Source: an uncultured Acidobacteriota bacterium
GTDB lineage: Bacteria > Acidobacteriota > Blastocatellia > RBC074
Reading direction: 5' to 3'
Assembly: GCA_902825875.1 (NCBI GenBank)
Contig: CADECP010000002.1
Span: forward strand, 1-64,000
Length of the DNA: 64,000 bases
Notes under the pieces: generated by a model
Seen by the model: only the letters and a program-made list of their open reading frames with translations
What the model was told of the DNA's origin: nothing
Database searches by the model: none
Program-made: the position numbers and the translations under genes
Shown here: positions 46,178-59,296 of the stretch, piece by piece
How positions within the stretch are numbered: position 1 is the first letter of the stretch
Layout: every line of letters begins with the position of its first letter

Positions 46178-47945
46178 AACCGACTGATTGGCCATTGCGA
46201 CGCCCGTCGCTGCCACCCAGTCGAACGCCGGTTTTGTCTTCGATCATCACGGCTTCGCAATCGCCCATGTTGCCGGGACGTTCAGCGAATTTGTGGCCCA
46301 TCGAAGTAAGTTTCTGCATTGTGTCGGGCGAAATGCCCAACGGTTCCCAGCGGATTTCGTCGGGCATCCATTGGTGATGGAATCGCGGCCAGTCAATCGC
46401 TTGTTGGATGTTCATGCCGTGGTCAATGACGTTGATGATGGTTTGCGTGACGGTGTTGATGATCGTTGGCCCACCAGGGCTTCCCAACGCGAACCAGAAC
46501 TTGCCGTCTTTCAAAACAATCGTCGGCGTCATCGAAGACAGCGGGCGTTTTCCGGCGGCGACGGCGTTGGCTTCGCTCTGAATCAAGCCGTACATATTCG
46601 CCTTGCCGGGTTCGGGCGCCAGATCGTCCATTTCGTTGTTCAGTAAAAAGCCTGCGCCTTCGACCGTCACGTGGCAGCCGTAACTGCCGTTCAACGTGTA
46701 AGTGTTCGTTACGACGTTGCCGTCTTTGTCCACCACTGTGAAATGCGTCGTCTGTTCGGATTCAAAGCCAGTCGGGTTGCCGTGTTTGATTTCCTGCGAA
46801 GTCGAAGCGCGATTTGGATCAATCGTAGTCGCCAGTTTGTCGGCGTATCCGCGTGAAGTCAGTCCGGCGACCGGAATTTTGACAAAGTCAGGATCGCCCA
46901 GAAATTCGGCGCGATCAGCAAAGGCTCGGCGCATGGCTTCGATCATGACGTGAATGGACTGCGACGAACCTGCGCCCATTTTTTTCAGGTCGTAACGTTC
47001 CAGAATGTTCAGCATCTGGATCATCGCAATGCCGCCTGACGATGGCGGAGGCATGGTGATGATTTCGTTGCCGCGATATTTGCCGCGCAACGGAGCGCGT
47101 TCGACCGGTTTGTAGTTTTTCAAATCCTCGCGCGTCATCCACAACTGATCTTTGCCGGTCATCGCTTTTGCGCGCTTCATGCTGTCTTCGATCAACTGAG
47201 CGGTTTTGCCTTCGTAAAATTCGCGCGGGCCGTTTTTTATCATCCGCTCGAAGGTCGCCGCCAGTTCCGGCTGTTTGAAAATTTCGTCCGTTTCATAAGG
47301 CTTGCCGCCGCGCAAAAAGATGCGGTTGGATTCGGCATTGCGCGACAAATTTTTGCTGCCGTTTTTCAAACTGGTTTCCAATTGATACCAGACAGGGAAG
47401 CCGTCCGCCGCCAGTTTGCGTGCTGGTTCGGCTACGTCAGCCCATTTCAGGTTGCCGTATTTTTCGACTGCATAAGCCATTCCCGCCACGGTTCCGGGAA
47501 CTCCGGCTGCCAGATGGCCGAAGGTGGAAGACTCTTTGATGTACTCGCCTTTTTCGTTCAGGTAAACGTTTCGATAAGCTGCCGCCGGAGCCGTTTCGCG
47601 GTAATCAATAGTCGTTGCCGTTCCGTCGGCTTTGCGAATGACCATAAACCCGCCGCCGCCCAAATTGCCTGCCTCCGGCCAAACGACGGCAAGAGCCAAT
47701 CCAACTGCGACGGCTGCATCAATGGCATTGCCACCGCGTTTCAAAACATCCACGCCAACCTGCGAAGCGATCTGGCTGACCGAAGAAACCATTCCGTGCT
47801 TGCCGCGAACCGGCGGACGCGAAGCCGCTTCGGAAACTGGAAGCAGGGACGCCGAAGGAATCGGTTTGATGGACGGCGGCGCTGCGATCAGTGAAAGCAG
47901 CAACATCAGGCAGAGGATGAAAGAGAAATTCTTGCGGGTTTTCAT
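46173..47945 (-). CDS. ggt: Gamma-glutamyltranspeptidase, secreted
   Basis: The 590-residue protein has a signal peptide (MKTRKNFSFILCLMLLLSLIAAPP). The N-terminal subunit carries GKHGMVSSVSQIASQVGVDVLKRGGNAIDAAVAVGLAL and GGFMVIRKADG. The self-cleavage site and new N-terminal threonine are in QTTHFTVVDKDGNVVTNTYTLN, and the small subunit has PLSSMTPTIVLKDG, GSPGGPTIINTV and a C-terminal GGSDGRRNG. The enzyme cleaves gamma-glutamyl bonds such as in glutathione, outside the cytoplasm. AAAGGAC precedes the ATG. The last codons (SVGY) come from the repeat at 46114-46177, so the C-terminus may have been altered by it. Confidence 0.96.
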   Translation of the reverse strand: MKTRKNFSFILCLMLLLSLIAAPPSIKPIPSASLLPVSEAASRPPVRGKHGMVSSVSQIASQVGVDVLKRGGNAIDAAVAVGLALAVVWPEAGNLGGGGFMVIRKADGTATTIDYRETAPAAAYRNVYLNEKGEYIKESSTFGHLAAGVPGTVAGMAYAVEKYGNLKWADVAEPARKLAADGFPVWYQLETSLKNGSKNLSRNAESNRIFLRGGKPYETDEIFKQPELAATFERMIKNGPREFYEGKTAQLIEDSMKRAKAMTGKDQLWMTREDLKNYKPVERAPLRGKYRGNEIITMPPPSSGGIAMIQMLNILERYDLKKMGAGSSQSIHVMIEAMRRAFADRAEFLGDPDFVKIPVAGLTSRGYADKLATTIDPNRASTSQEIKHGNPTGFESEQTTHFTVVDKDGNVVTNTYTLNGSYGCHVTVEGAGFLLNNEMDDLAPEPGKANMYGLIQSEANAVAAGKRPLSSMTPTIVLKDGKFWFALGSPGGPTIINTVTQTIINVIDHGMNIQQAIDWPRFHHQWMPDEIRWEPLGISPDTMQKLTSMGHKFAERPGNMGDCEAVMIEDKTGVRLGGSDGRRNGQSVGY

Positions 47946-47981
47946 AAGTGTCCTTTTCGATGATTCGACGAGAAAGCCAGG

Positions 47982-48290
47982 CTAGTGTTTGCCGTTGTGA
48001 TTGCTGATATGGGTTTCGACGACATTGATCAAGATGTTCAGCCGGTCGTCAGTTTCTGATAGTTTTTTATCGGTTTGCTTTTGGGCTTTGCTGAGTTCGG
48101 CGATTGCCTTGAATGCATTAAGGCTTGCTTCTGTCAGTTGCTCCATCAATTCCTGATGTACTGTCTGAACTGCTTCAATCTCTTTCATTCGTTGTTCATG
48201 CGATTCTTTCATCCTATCCAGGTCAATCGAGAATTTCGCCTGTTGTTCAACGATGAAGTTCATCGCGTTTTCCATCTGTTCTTGAGTCAT
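47982..48290 (-). CDS. Small coiled-coil protein
   Basis: The 102-residue protein is almost entirely alpha-helical and charged: MTQEQMENAMNFIVEQQAKFSIDLDRMKESHEQRMKEIEAV, then a helix rich in LSKAQKQTDKKLSETDDRLNILINVVETHI with heptad spacing. No signal peptide or membrane segment is visible. A perfect GGAGGAAA ribosome site precedes the ATG. Similar short MTQEQME...FILEQQA proteins are common in this phylum and in cyanobacteria and have no assigned role. It is downstream of ftcD and upstream of ggt on the same strand. Confidence 0.8.
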   Translation of the reverse strand: MTQEQMENAMNFIVEQQAKFSIDLDRMKESHEQRMKEIEAVQTVHQELMEQLTEASLNAFKAIAELSKAQKQTDKKLSETDDRLNILINVVETHISNHNGKH

Positions 48291-48390
48291 AAATTTCCTC
48301 CGGTTGAATTTCGGGGTGGCCGATTTGTGGCGCGGATTGTAGGGGCAGCCGCTGAGGCCGTCAATTTTTAGCCAAGCCTACTTTCCAGCT

Positions 48391-50022
48391 TCAGTTTTCA
48401 GATGGATAAAGCCGCAAGAAGAAACTTTCGATGCGGTCGGCGACATCGTTGCCGGTTTCCAGCATATCCAGAATTTGCGCGCGGCAATCTTCGGCGAATT
48501 CGCGGTCGCTGATGTTCATCACGCTGGGCAGAATGTTGTACGCGGCGCCGCGGATTGCCGTGACGGAAAGTTGCGCGCTCAGCGCCAGATCGGAAAAGCC
48601 GCCCGCGTTTCCCATTTCGTACAGATCGCTGAGGATGTCCAACACCTGCATGGCGCTTTCAGCAATTCGCAGTGGAATGGCGATGGCGTTTTTGGTCGCT
48701 TGTTCGATGGCCATAGTGCGAGCCAGTTTTTCGCCTTCGGATTCGCGCGACAGGTTTACGGCGTCCAAAACGCGCTCACGGCTTTCGACATCTTCTTTCA
48801 GCGCAAGCTGTAAATCCGCGCTGAGCTGTTCCAACCGTTCCAACATCACGGCAACTTCGTCTTCGACCGAAGGTTTATGGCTGGCGGTCATTTTGCCGAC
48901 CATAATTGCCAGTTCAGTCGCCAGCATTCCGGCATAAGCGGCGATGCTGCCGCTTTCAGGCGACAAACTTCTGGCGGCGATGGCGCTGGCTTGCGATTGT
49001 TCAACAGGTGTTTTTTCGACAAAGGTCGCGGTCATTTCGGCGGCGCTTTCCAGCGATTCGAAATCTTCGATGGCTGCGTCGTCTTTCAAACCTGCGCCGA
49101 TTTCAGGAAAACTTTCTGCCAACGCCGCGTGCAGCCGATTTTCCAGCACCAGATCGTCGCTGAAATTTTCCAGTTGCAGATAAAACTCGCTGCTTGCGTT
49201 CAGCGCAGATTGAGGAACCAAGCCGACAATTTCAGTTCCGGCAATGGCGATGCCGTAACGTTCGGCTTCGCGTTTGACCATGTCGAAGGCACGAAAGATC
49301 GGCGTTGATTCGTAATTCACCAGATTCATCGAAACTTGAACTCGACGGCGGTTTTTCAATTGCATTGCCAGGGCTTTGACGTTTTGCAAACCGCCGCTGC
49401 TGCCGCGAACGGCTTTGGCGATTTTTTTGGCGACGGTCAAATCTTCCGTAGCCAGATTGATGTTGAATGCGATCAGAGGGTTTCGCGCGCCGACGGCCAT
49501 CGCTCCGGCGGTCGGATGAATCTGGCGCGGGCCGAAATCCGGTTTACGGTCGGGGTGAAACAGAATTTCTTCGCGTATGGATTCAAACTCGCCGCGCCGG
49601 ACGTTGGCCAGATCAATGCGGTCTGGCCGAGTCGCCGCTTGTTCGTATAGGTAAACCGGAATGTCCAGTTCATCGGCAATGCGCGCTCCGGCTTTTCTGG
49701 CCAGTTCGACGCATTCTTCCATCGTCACGTTTTTGATCGGCACGAACGGCAACACGTCCAGAGCACCCATTCGCGGATGTTCGCCGTCGTGCTGGTTCAG
49801 GTCAATCAATTCAATGGCCGTCGCAGCCGCGCGAATCGCCGCCAGCAAAACGCCTTCGGGTTCGCCGGCAAAGGTGATGACCGACCGATTGTGATCGGCA
49901 TCCATCGTGCGGTCGAGCACCGCCACGCCATCCACCGACGAAATAGCCGAAGCGATCAAGGCGATTTTTTGCGCGTCACGACCTTCGCTGAAATTTGGAA
50001 TGCACTCGACGATCTTTTTCAT
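48391..50022 (-). CDS. ftcD: Bifunctional glutamate formimidoyltransferase / formimidoyltetrahydrofolate cyclodeaminase
   Basis: This 543-residue fusion has the formimidoyltransferase N- and C-terminal subdomains at about 1-300 (VECIPNFSEGRD, LDRTMDADHNRSVITFAG, the catalytic-region HDGEHPRMGALDVLPFVP, HPTAGAMAVGARNPLIAFN). The helical cyclodeaminase domain spans about 340-543 (SPESGSIAAYAGMLATELAIMVGKMT, AMQVLDILSDLYEMGN, SDLALSAQLSVTAIRGAAYN). It moves the formimino group of histidine-derived formiminoglutamate to tetrahydrofolate and releases ammonia. Other histidine-degradation genes are not in the window. The same fusion occurs in animals and some bacteria. Confidence 0.96.
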   Translation of the reverse strand: MKKIVECIPNFSEGRDAQKIALIASAISSVDGVAVLDRTMDADHNRSVITFAGEPEGVLLAAIRAAATAIELIDLNQHDGEHPRMGALDVLPFVPIKNVTMEECVELARKAGARIADELDIPVYLYEQAATRPDRIDLANVRRGEFESIREEILFHPDRKPDFGPRQIHPTAGAMAVGARNPLIAFNINLATEDLTVAKKIAKAVRGSSGGLQNVKALAMQLKNRRRVQVSMNLVNYESTPIFRAFDMVKREAERYGIAIAGTEIVGLVPQSALNASSEFYLQLENFSDDLVLENRLHAALAESFPEIGAGLKDDAAIEDFESLESAAEMTATFVEKTPVEQSQASAIAARSLSPESGSIAAYAGMLATELAIMVGKMTASHKPSVEDEVAVMLERLEQLSADLQLALKEDVESRERVLDAVNLSRESEGEKLARTMAIEQATKNAIAIPLRIAESAMQVLDILSDLYEMGNAGGFSDLALSAQLSVTAIRGAAYNILPSVMNISDREFAEDCRAQILDMLETGNDVADRIESFFLRLYPSEN

Positions 50023-50046
50023 GAATTACGCAGAAGGCTATGGATT

Positions 50047-50134
50047 AACTACGAATGGGCACGAATGTTCACGAATAAAATTTAGCCAGGTGTAAGGTTC
50101 TTTCATTCGTGGTTATTTGTGCCCATTCGTAGTT
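50047..50134. repeat. CACGAAT-type palindromic repeat
   Basis: AACTACGAATGGGCAC (50047-50062) and GTGCCCATTCGTAGTT (50119-50134) are exact 16-bp inverted arms. Inside, ACGAATGTTCACGAAT faces ATTCGTGGTTATTTG, so the short unit CGAATGxxCA is repeated on one arm and complemented on the other. It lies between the S9 peptidase stop and the ftcD start. Confidence 0.85.
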
Positions 50135-50140
50135 TGAAAA

Positions 50141-52222
<2,082 letters not shown>

Positions 52223-52345
52223 GACGTTCGTTTACCTCCTGAAAGGTCTGGGTTCACAACTTGGTTGATGATTAGATCACAGAGACGCGGCGGCTGATTG
52301 TAGGCGGACAGCCGCACTTCGGCAAAGGTTTTGATGCGGTACGGA

Positions 52346-52408
52346 GAGCGTGAGCGACCTGAGTTTTCTGCAAGTACGCTTTGAAGCAGGCTCAGGTCAC
52401 TCATGCTC
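52346..52408. repeat. Inverted repeat upstream of the S9 peptidase gene
   Basis: GAGCGTGAGCGACCTGAG (52346-52363) and CTCAGGTCACTCATGCTC (52391-52408) pair over 18 bp with two mismatches. The preceding GCGGTACGGA resembles GGTACGGAACGGGAAGC near 13354. It is downstream of the BamB-like gene's neighbour and upstream of the S9 promoter region, between the two genes on the minus strand. Confidence 0.7.
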
Positions 52409-52427
52409 CTTGTGTTAAAAATTTTGG

Positions 52428-53624
52428 CTAATTGCTAAGCCGATACAGATGCGTCTGGCTGCGAACGAAAATCGAACCGGCGGACACCGCCATCGAAGCC
52501 AGCGTTTGGCCTTCCAATTGGTTTTGCGCCAGCGCCTTGAACTCTTTGCCCGGAGCGATGACTACGGATTCGCCTTCTTCGTTCAAAAAGTAAATTCGCC
52601 CGTCAGCATAAATCGGCGAAGCCGAATGTTCGCCCGGCAAACGAACCTGCCAATGCTGGGTTCCGGTTTTGGCGTCCACGCAGGTGGCAATGCCGTTGTC
52701 GTTGATGAAATACAGTTCTTCACCCACCAGCAACGGCGAAGGCGTTCGCGGAATACCGCGCTTCAGCGACCATGCAATGTGCGATTTCGTCACGTCGCCT
52801 TTGCCATCAACGCGAACGGCCAGCAGCGACGGTTCTTGAAATCCGCTGCATATAAACACCATTCCATTGCCAAAAACAGGGCGAGGCACGTTGGAAAAAC
52901 CTTCGCCGTAAGTGATGTGCCACAACTCTTTGCCTGTGCGCGGGTCGTAGGAAATTGCGCGAAACGCGCCAGGGCTTATGACTTGATCGCCTGTCGGCAA
53001 ACGCAGAATCAGCGGAGTCGTGTAAGCCTGATAACCTTGCCGATACTTTCGCCAACGAACCTTTCCGGTTTGTTTATCCAGCGCCGCGACGTATTGGACG
53101 CTTAATCCGTCGCAACTGACGATCAACAGGTCGTCATAAATCACCGGCGAACCGCCCGCTCCGTGCTGGCCGTTATCGTAATCAAGCCTGGTTTTCCAAA
53201 GAATTTCGCCTGCCTGATTGATGCAAGCCGTACCGTTCGCTCCGAAGTGCAGATAAATTTTGTCGCCTTCCAGCACGGGCGTGGGCGAAGCCAGAGAGTT
53301 TTTGGCATTCAATGCGCCGAGCGATTTCAATCGAAAAATTTCGACGTTGACCAGAACCGCGCCAGTTTTCAAATCCACGCTGACGGCGCGCAACGATTTG
53401 CCTTCTTCCGTCGCCGTCGTCAGCCAGATGCGTTCGCCCAAAATCGCTGGCGAAGACCAGCCTTTGCCGGGAATCGCGGTTTTCCATTTGACGTTCTTGG
53501 TCTCGCTCCAGGTCAGGGGCAAGTTGCGTTCGCCGGAATGCCCTTGCCCGGTTGAGCCACGAAACTCCGGCCAATCCTGGCTCAACACAGTAAGCGAAAG
53601 AAAGAGTAGCAGTAGAATCTTCAT
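52428..53624 (-). CDS. Secreted PQQ-type beta-propeller protein
   Basis: The 398-residue protein has a signal peptide (MKILLLLFLSLTVLSQ) followed by a PQQ-like/BamB-like propeller: DWPEFRGSTGQGHSGERNLPLTWSETKNVKWKTAIPGKGWSSPAI in blocks, then repeated blades with VSVDLKTGAVL, ALDKQTGKVRWRK, SYDPRTGKELWHI and CVDAKTGTQHWQV. No cofactor-specific residues are visible, so a quinoprotein enzyme role is not implied. The DWPxFRG start is typical of the outer-membrane-assembly-like secreted propellers of planctomycetes and acidobacteria. The ribosome site is weak (GGATA). Confidence 0.88.
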   Translation of the reverse strand: MKILLLLFLSLTVLSQDWPEFRGSTGQGHSGERNLPLTWSETKNVKWKTAIPGKGWSSPAILGERIWLTTATEEGKSLRAVSVDLKTGAVLVNVEIFRLKSLGALNAKNSLASPTPVLEGDKIYLHFGANGTACINQAGEILWKTRLDYDNGQHGAGGSPVIYDDLLIVSCDGLSVQYVAALDKQTGKVRWRKYRQGYQAYTTPLILRLPTGDQVISPGAFRAISYDPRTGKELWHITYGEGFSNVPRPVFGNGMVFICSGFQEPSLLAVRVDGKGDVTKSHIAWSLKRGIPRTPSPLLVGEELYFINDNGIATCVDAKTGTQHWQVRLPGEHSASPIYADGRIYFLNEEGESVVIAPGKEFKALAQNQLEGQTLASMAVSAGSIFVRSQTHLYRLSN

Positions 53625-53812
53625 TGTGTATCCAATGTTACAGCGGAGTTACAGCGGAAAGCCTTTTCGCCACGCGGGCAAATCCGCTTCCGGCAGAGAA
53701 AGTTGACGGAAAAGACAGCGAGCGGAACTGTCGGTTGGCCGTTGATTCCGCTGTATTAGATCGGCTTTCATTGGTGAGTATGGATTATCCGGCACTATTG
53801 GACTGTAAATGT

Positions 53813-53835
53813 GGGACAATTTTCCAAATTGTCCC
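53813..53835. terminator. Hairpin GGGACAATTT / AAATTGTCCC
   Basis: A perfect 10-bp stem with a 3-base loop. A further copy of AAATTGTCCC lies at about 53929, inside the neighbouring fragment. It is downstream of that fragment on the minus strand and may be its terminator. Confidence 0.5.
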
Positions 53836-53857
53836 ATACACCAAAGTGAAAACCGAT

Positions 53858-53986
53858 CTAGGCCAACGCTACCAACGCCTTCAGCAAAGCCGCGCCTAAC
53901 GGCGTGATGTGGAAGGCGACGAGTTCCGAAATTGTCCCTTTGCCTAACGGCTTTTTCTCGTAACGACAAGTCAGCGCGCCGATTCT
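53858..53986 (-). pseudogene. Possible gene remnant, 42 codons without a start
   Basis: In the minus frame between two stops the sequence reads RIGALTCRYEKKPLGKGTIS and then ELVAFHITPLGAALLKALVALA. The phrase PLGxG...ITPLGAALLKAL has the look of a winged-helix or short regulatory protein end, and PLG is encoded twice by the same CCGTTAGGC. No start codon is in frame. It could be the 3' end of a decayed gene; I do not know the parent family. Confidence 0.25.
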
Positions 53987-54410
53987 TCACTGAACGGAAT
54001 TGGGTTATTGATGTGCTGTGCAAGCAACGCTAACAAACTATCTGTGTGAGAGCAATGCAGGCCATTGGCAATGGCGTTATTTGACTATAGGGCAAAAACC
54101 GTTAATCAACTTCGCATCAATAGTTTAGCGATGAAATGTTGCCTCTGTCCCGTCCCCGCGTAGTCCTGAACCTATCCTCTTTGTATGCAACTTTGTATGC
54201 AACGGCGAGCGGATTTTGCTCGATTTTTTGTCCTGTGGAGAGGCTCAAAGATTGGAACCGGTCAGCGAATTCACAGCCTGCAAAATTCCTCGTAGATTCT
54301 GAAAATCCTGCTTCACACTTTGGGTTCGATTGAGCGAAGCGTTATCCAGGATTGACCAACTTCTGTCTTTGCTGCATCATCCGCGCCGTTTTCCCAACGC
54401 TCAAAAACGT

Positions 54411-54890
54411 ATGACTCCCATCTCCCCAAGCTTGATTTCTTTGCGCCCGGCGGAAGCCGACGACGAAGCTTTTTTGTTCCAGCTTTACCGCGACACGCGC
54501 GCTGAAGAAATGGCTGCCTGGGGATGGAACGATGCTCAACAGCAAGCGTTTTTGAGCATGCAATTTCGTGCTAGAAACCTGTCGTATTCTGCTTACCCAA
54601 ACACCCAACATTCGATCATCTTGAACGCAGATCAGCCGATAGGCCGAATGCTGATTTCCAGAAAAGATGATGAAATTCGATTGGTGGACATTGCTTTGCT
54701 GGCCGAAGCTCGCGGGCAGGGGATTGGCGCAAAGTTGATTGCCGGATTGTTTGAATTCGCCGCCGAAGAAAACAAACCTATGCGTTTGCATGTCGAAAAA
54801 TTCAATCCGGCGTTTCGGCTTTACCAGCGATTAGGGTTTCAGATTATCGAAGACACCGGAGCGCAATTCTTGATGGAATGGCGCGGCTAA
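54411..54890 (+). CDS. GNAT family N-acetyltransferase 1
   Basis: This 159-residue protein has the GNAT fold: SLRPAEADDEAFLFQLYRDTR at the start, an IGRMLISRKDDEIRLVDIALLAEARGQGIGAKL acetyl-CoA site (RGQGIG), and RLYQRLGFQIIEDTGAQFLMEW at the end. The AxEEMAAWGWNDAQQQAFLSMQF part is shared with the second GNAT downstream. I chose ATG 54411 because the family pattern begins there; there is no clear ribosome site, and an upstream in-frame ATG at 54330 is possible. The substrate is unknown. Confidence 0.88.
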   Translation: MTPISPSLISLRPAEADDEAFLFQLYRDTRAEEMAAWGWNDAQQQAFLSMQFRARNLSYSAYPNTQHSIILNADQPIGRMLISRKDDEIRLVDIALLAEARGQGIGAKLIAGLFEFAAEENKPMRLHVEKFNPAFRLYQRLGFQIIEDTGAQFLMEWRG

Positions 54891-54914
54891 TCGTTTTTTA
54901 CCAGGAGACATCGA

Positions 54915-55223
54915 ATGCTCGACACCTTGCATTACGAAGACTTTCTTCCTCACATCGGCACGAAGTTCAAAGCGCCGATCACCGATCAACTGACCGTTGA
55001 ATTTGAACTGACCAGCGTCGAAAACAAACCGCCTTCGCCGAAACAGGAACAGTTCATTTTGAATTTTCGCCTGCCCAAATCTTATCCCGTTCGTCACGTG
55101 CAGTTTATGTTCACGCTGCAGCACGAACAGCTTGGCAGCGGAGAGATGTTCCTTGTTCCAACTGAGCAAAACGCCGACAGCGTGACCTACGAAGCCGTGT
55201 TCAATCGTCCCATCGAAGCCTGA
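54915..55223 (+). CDS. DUF6916-like small protein
   Basis: The 102-residue beta-rich protein starts MLDTLHYEDFLPHIGTKFKA and contains VEFELTSVENKPP, EQFILNFRLPKSYPVRHVQFMFTLQHEQLGSGEMFLVPTEQ and YEAVFNRP. This matches the DUF6916 pattern (a field with L-x-H-x-x-L-G-x-x-x-x-F-L-V-P). Such genes usually neighbour microcystin-dependent (tail-collar) proteins of contractile-tail or fibre clusters. AGGAGA precedes the ATG. It lies between two GNAT genes; no tail-collar gene is in the window. Function unknown. Confidence 0.75.
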   Translation: MLDTLHYEDFLPHIGTKFKAPITDQLTVEFELTSVENKPPSPKQEQFILNFRLPKSYPVRHVQFMFTLQHEQLGSGEMFLVPTEQNADSVTYEAVFNRPIEA

Positions 55224-55226
55224 CCA

Positions 55227-55724
55227 ATGAACGAAATCATCATTACCCCAAACGTCAAACTACGCCCGATGACGCCCGAAGACGAGACTTTTTTGATTTC
55301 TGTCTATGGCGCTTCGCGCGAACAGGAACTGTCCATGGTTCCGTGGACAGAAGAACAGCGCCACGCTTTCGTCAAGTTTCAATATCTGGCTCAGTTGAAT
55401 TATTACCAAACCGAATTTCCGAAGTCGGAGCATTTCATCATTTTGGCCGATGGCGAGCCTGTAGGCAGGTTGTTCCTGGATCGGCGCGATGCTCAAATTC
55501 GGATTTTGGACATCACGATTCTGACTTGCCACCGAGCCAAAGGATTTGGCGTGCCGGTCATTCGTTATGTGATGGGCGAAGCCGCCGCTGTCGGGAAATC
55601 CGTCGGCATCAATCTGGACTTATTCAGCATTTCGCAGCGAACGTTTGAGCAACTGGGCTTCAAGCCAACGGAAAAGACAGACAGCCACACGCTTTACGTC
55701 TGGCAAGCAAACGAGCAGCATTGA
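55227..55724 (+). CDS. GNAT family N-acetyltransferase 2
   Basis: The 165-residue GNAT starts 3 bases after the DUF6916 stop. It shows LRPMTPEDETFLISVYGASREQELSMVPWTEEQRHAFVKFQY at the start, GEPVGRLFLDRRDAQIRILDITILTCHRAKGFGVPVI in the cofactor region (here AKGFG instead of the canonical GxGxG/A) and SQRTFEQLGFKPTEKTDSHTLYVW at the end. It is about a third identical by eye to GNAT 1 in the first and last parts, so the two probably arose by duplication around the DUF6916 gene. Confidence 0.88.
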   Translation: MNEIIITPNVKLRPMTPEDETFLISVYGASREQELSMVPWTEEQRHAFVKFQYLAQLNYYQTEFPKSEHFIILADGEPVGRLFLDRRDAQIRILDITILTCHRAKGFGVPVIRYVMGEAAAVGKSVGINLDLFSISQRTFEQLGFKPTEKTDSHTLYVWQANEQH

Positions 55725-55922
55725 CCGTTCCAAACGGCATCTTGTTTATCGCCAATCGAGCGGCTAAAATTCGCAATCAATTAACAACAACGCTGTTAAA
55801 CATCGAAACCGTCAAGCGAGATCACAGAGCAAATTTGGGATCGAAGAAACTTTACTCACGCCCTGCTCGCACATTCTCCTGCTCGCAAACGATGGAATAA
55901 CTTTGGAGACACCAAAAACTTA

Positions 55923-58388
<2,466 letters not shown>

Positions 58389-58395
58389 CGGAAAT

Positions 58396-58490
58396 CGAGA
58401 AAGAGGGATGGCGGGAAAGAGGGACGAAGGGAAGACCTCGCCCCGTAGCCTAGTCTCTCTTTCTCTCCTTCTTTCCATCGCCGCCTTTTG
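58396..58490. repeat. Self-complementary GGGAAAGAGGGA / TCTCTTTCTCTCC repeat at the lipoprotein start
   Basis: AGAAAGAGGGATGGCGGGAA and AGAGGGACGAAGGGAAGACC are followed after about 25 bases by AGTCTCTCTTTCTCTCCTTC and TTTCC. The second half approximately complements the first. The start codon and first 25 codons of the lipoprotein gene lie within it, and the AAAGAGGG also serves as ribosome site. Confidence 0.6.
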
Positions 58491-59271
58491 CCTTTTGATT
58501 TTCCCGGCGGGCTGTTCGAGGAAAGCGCAGTTGGAAAGCGCGCAGTCTGCTTGGGACAGCGGCGATTACGCCGGAGCCGCCGAACGATACGAAGAATTTC
58601 TGAAGCAAAATCCGCAAGGCGACAAAGCTGCATTCGCTCGATTGCAGGCTGCGACGATTTGCCGCCGGGATTTGAAACAGTACGACCGAGCGATTCAGCA
58701 TTACCTGCACTTCATCGAAGATTTTTCAAAATCACCTGACTTGTATCAGGCTCGACTGAATCTGGCGGAGTGTTACACTGCGACGCAGAAGTTGCGGGAA
58801 GCGATCAGTGAATACGAAAGCGCATTGCCTGCGGCGACGGATACCAAAGAAAAGCGCCGTATCCGGCTGAAAGTCGCCGATTTGTATTACGACCTGAAAG
58901 ACCTGGGGCAGGCGATGGCCGAATACAAGAAAGTCACTGACGATGCCGCCTACGACGAATTGTGCGAGAAAGCTTATCTGCAAATCGGTGGAATTCATCT
59001 ATTGCGGGATGAATTTGACGAAGCGATTCCGTCTTATCAGGCTGTGGTTCAGTACACGCAAGACCCGCCGCTTCGGCGAACGGCGCGTCTTCGGCTGGCG
59101 GATTGTTACGAACGCACCTTCGCTTACGATCAGGCGATTCAGATTTTGAAAGAAACCGAAGTTGATACGGCGTCGCCTGATTACATTCCGCAACGCATCG
59201 CTTCGATTCAGGAACAGCAGCGGCAACGTAATATCTCTCCGCAATCAACTTTGAACTGGAAAAAGAAGTAA
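58408..59271 (+). CDS. TPR lipoprotein, BamD/YbgF-like
   Basis: The product is about 287 residues. An N-terminal membrane segment (SLVSLSLLLSIAAFCLLIF) ends in the lipobox FPAGC with Cys36 to be lipidated. TPR-like helical repeats follow: AQSAWDSGDYAGAAERYEEFLKQNPQGDKA, YDRAIQHYLHFIEDFSKSPD, REAISEYESALPAATDT, AMAEYKKVTDDAAYDEL and FDEAIPSYQAVVQYTQDPP. This is the pattern of outer-membrane lipoproteins of the BamD/CpoB group. I take ATG 58408 after AAAGAGGG; ATGs at 58375 and 58378 overlap the end of gyrA and are alternatives. The signal peptide is preceded by an unusually long, basic, repeat-derived stretch. Confidence 0.82.
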   Translation: MAGKRDEGKTSPRSLVSLSLLLSIAAFCLLIFPAGCSRKAQLESAQSAWDSGDYAGAAERYEEFLKQNPQGDKAAFARLQAATICRRDLKQYDRAIQHYLHFIEDFSKSPDLYQARLNLAECYTATQKLREAISEYESALPAATDTKEKRRIRLKVADLYYDLKDLGQAMAEYKKVTDDAAYDELCEKAYLQIGGIHLLRDEFDEAIPSYQAVVQYTQDPPLRRTARLRLADCYERTFAYDQAIQILKETEVDTASPDYIPQRIASIQEQQRQRNISPQSTLNWKKK

Positions 59272-59296
59272 TCAATACATCCCAAGAGGAGTTTTT

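Larger units (their letters stand above)
53625..54410. other. Long intergenic region with decayed sequence
   Basis: No complete gene is visible across these 786 bases. It contains a hairpin (53813-53835), a short protein-like fragment on the minus strand (53858-53986), a small palindrome GCCATTGGCAATGGC (54061-54075), and a direct repeat TTTGTATGCAAC at about 54180-54201. Promoters for the divergent flanking genes should also lie here. Confidence 0.5.

Noticed and set aside
52428..53624. PQQ-dependent alcohol dehydrogenase
   Set aside because: The chain is only a BamB-like propeller of 398 residues. The larger eight-bladed quinoprotein layout and its disulfide ring are not seen.
54915..55223. 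Prophage or contractile-tail remnant
   Set aside because: Apart from the DUF6916-like gene there are no tail, portal, capsid or integrase genes around.
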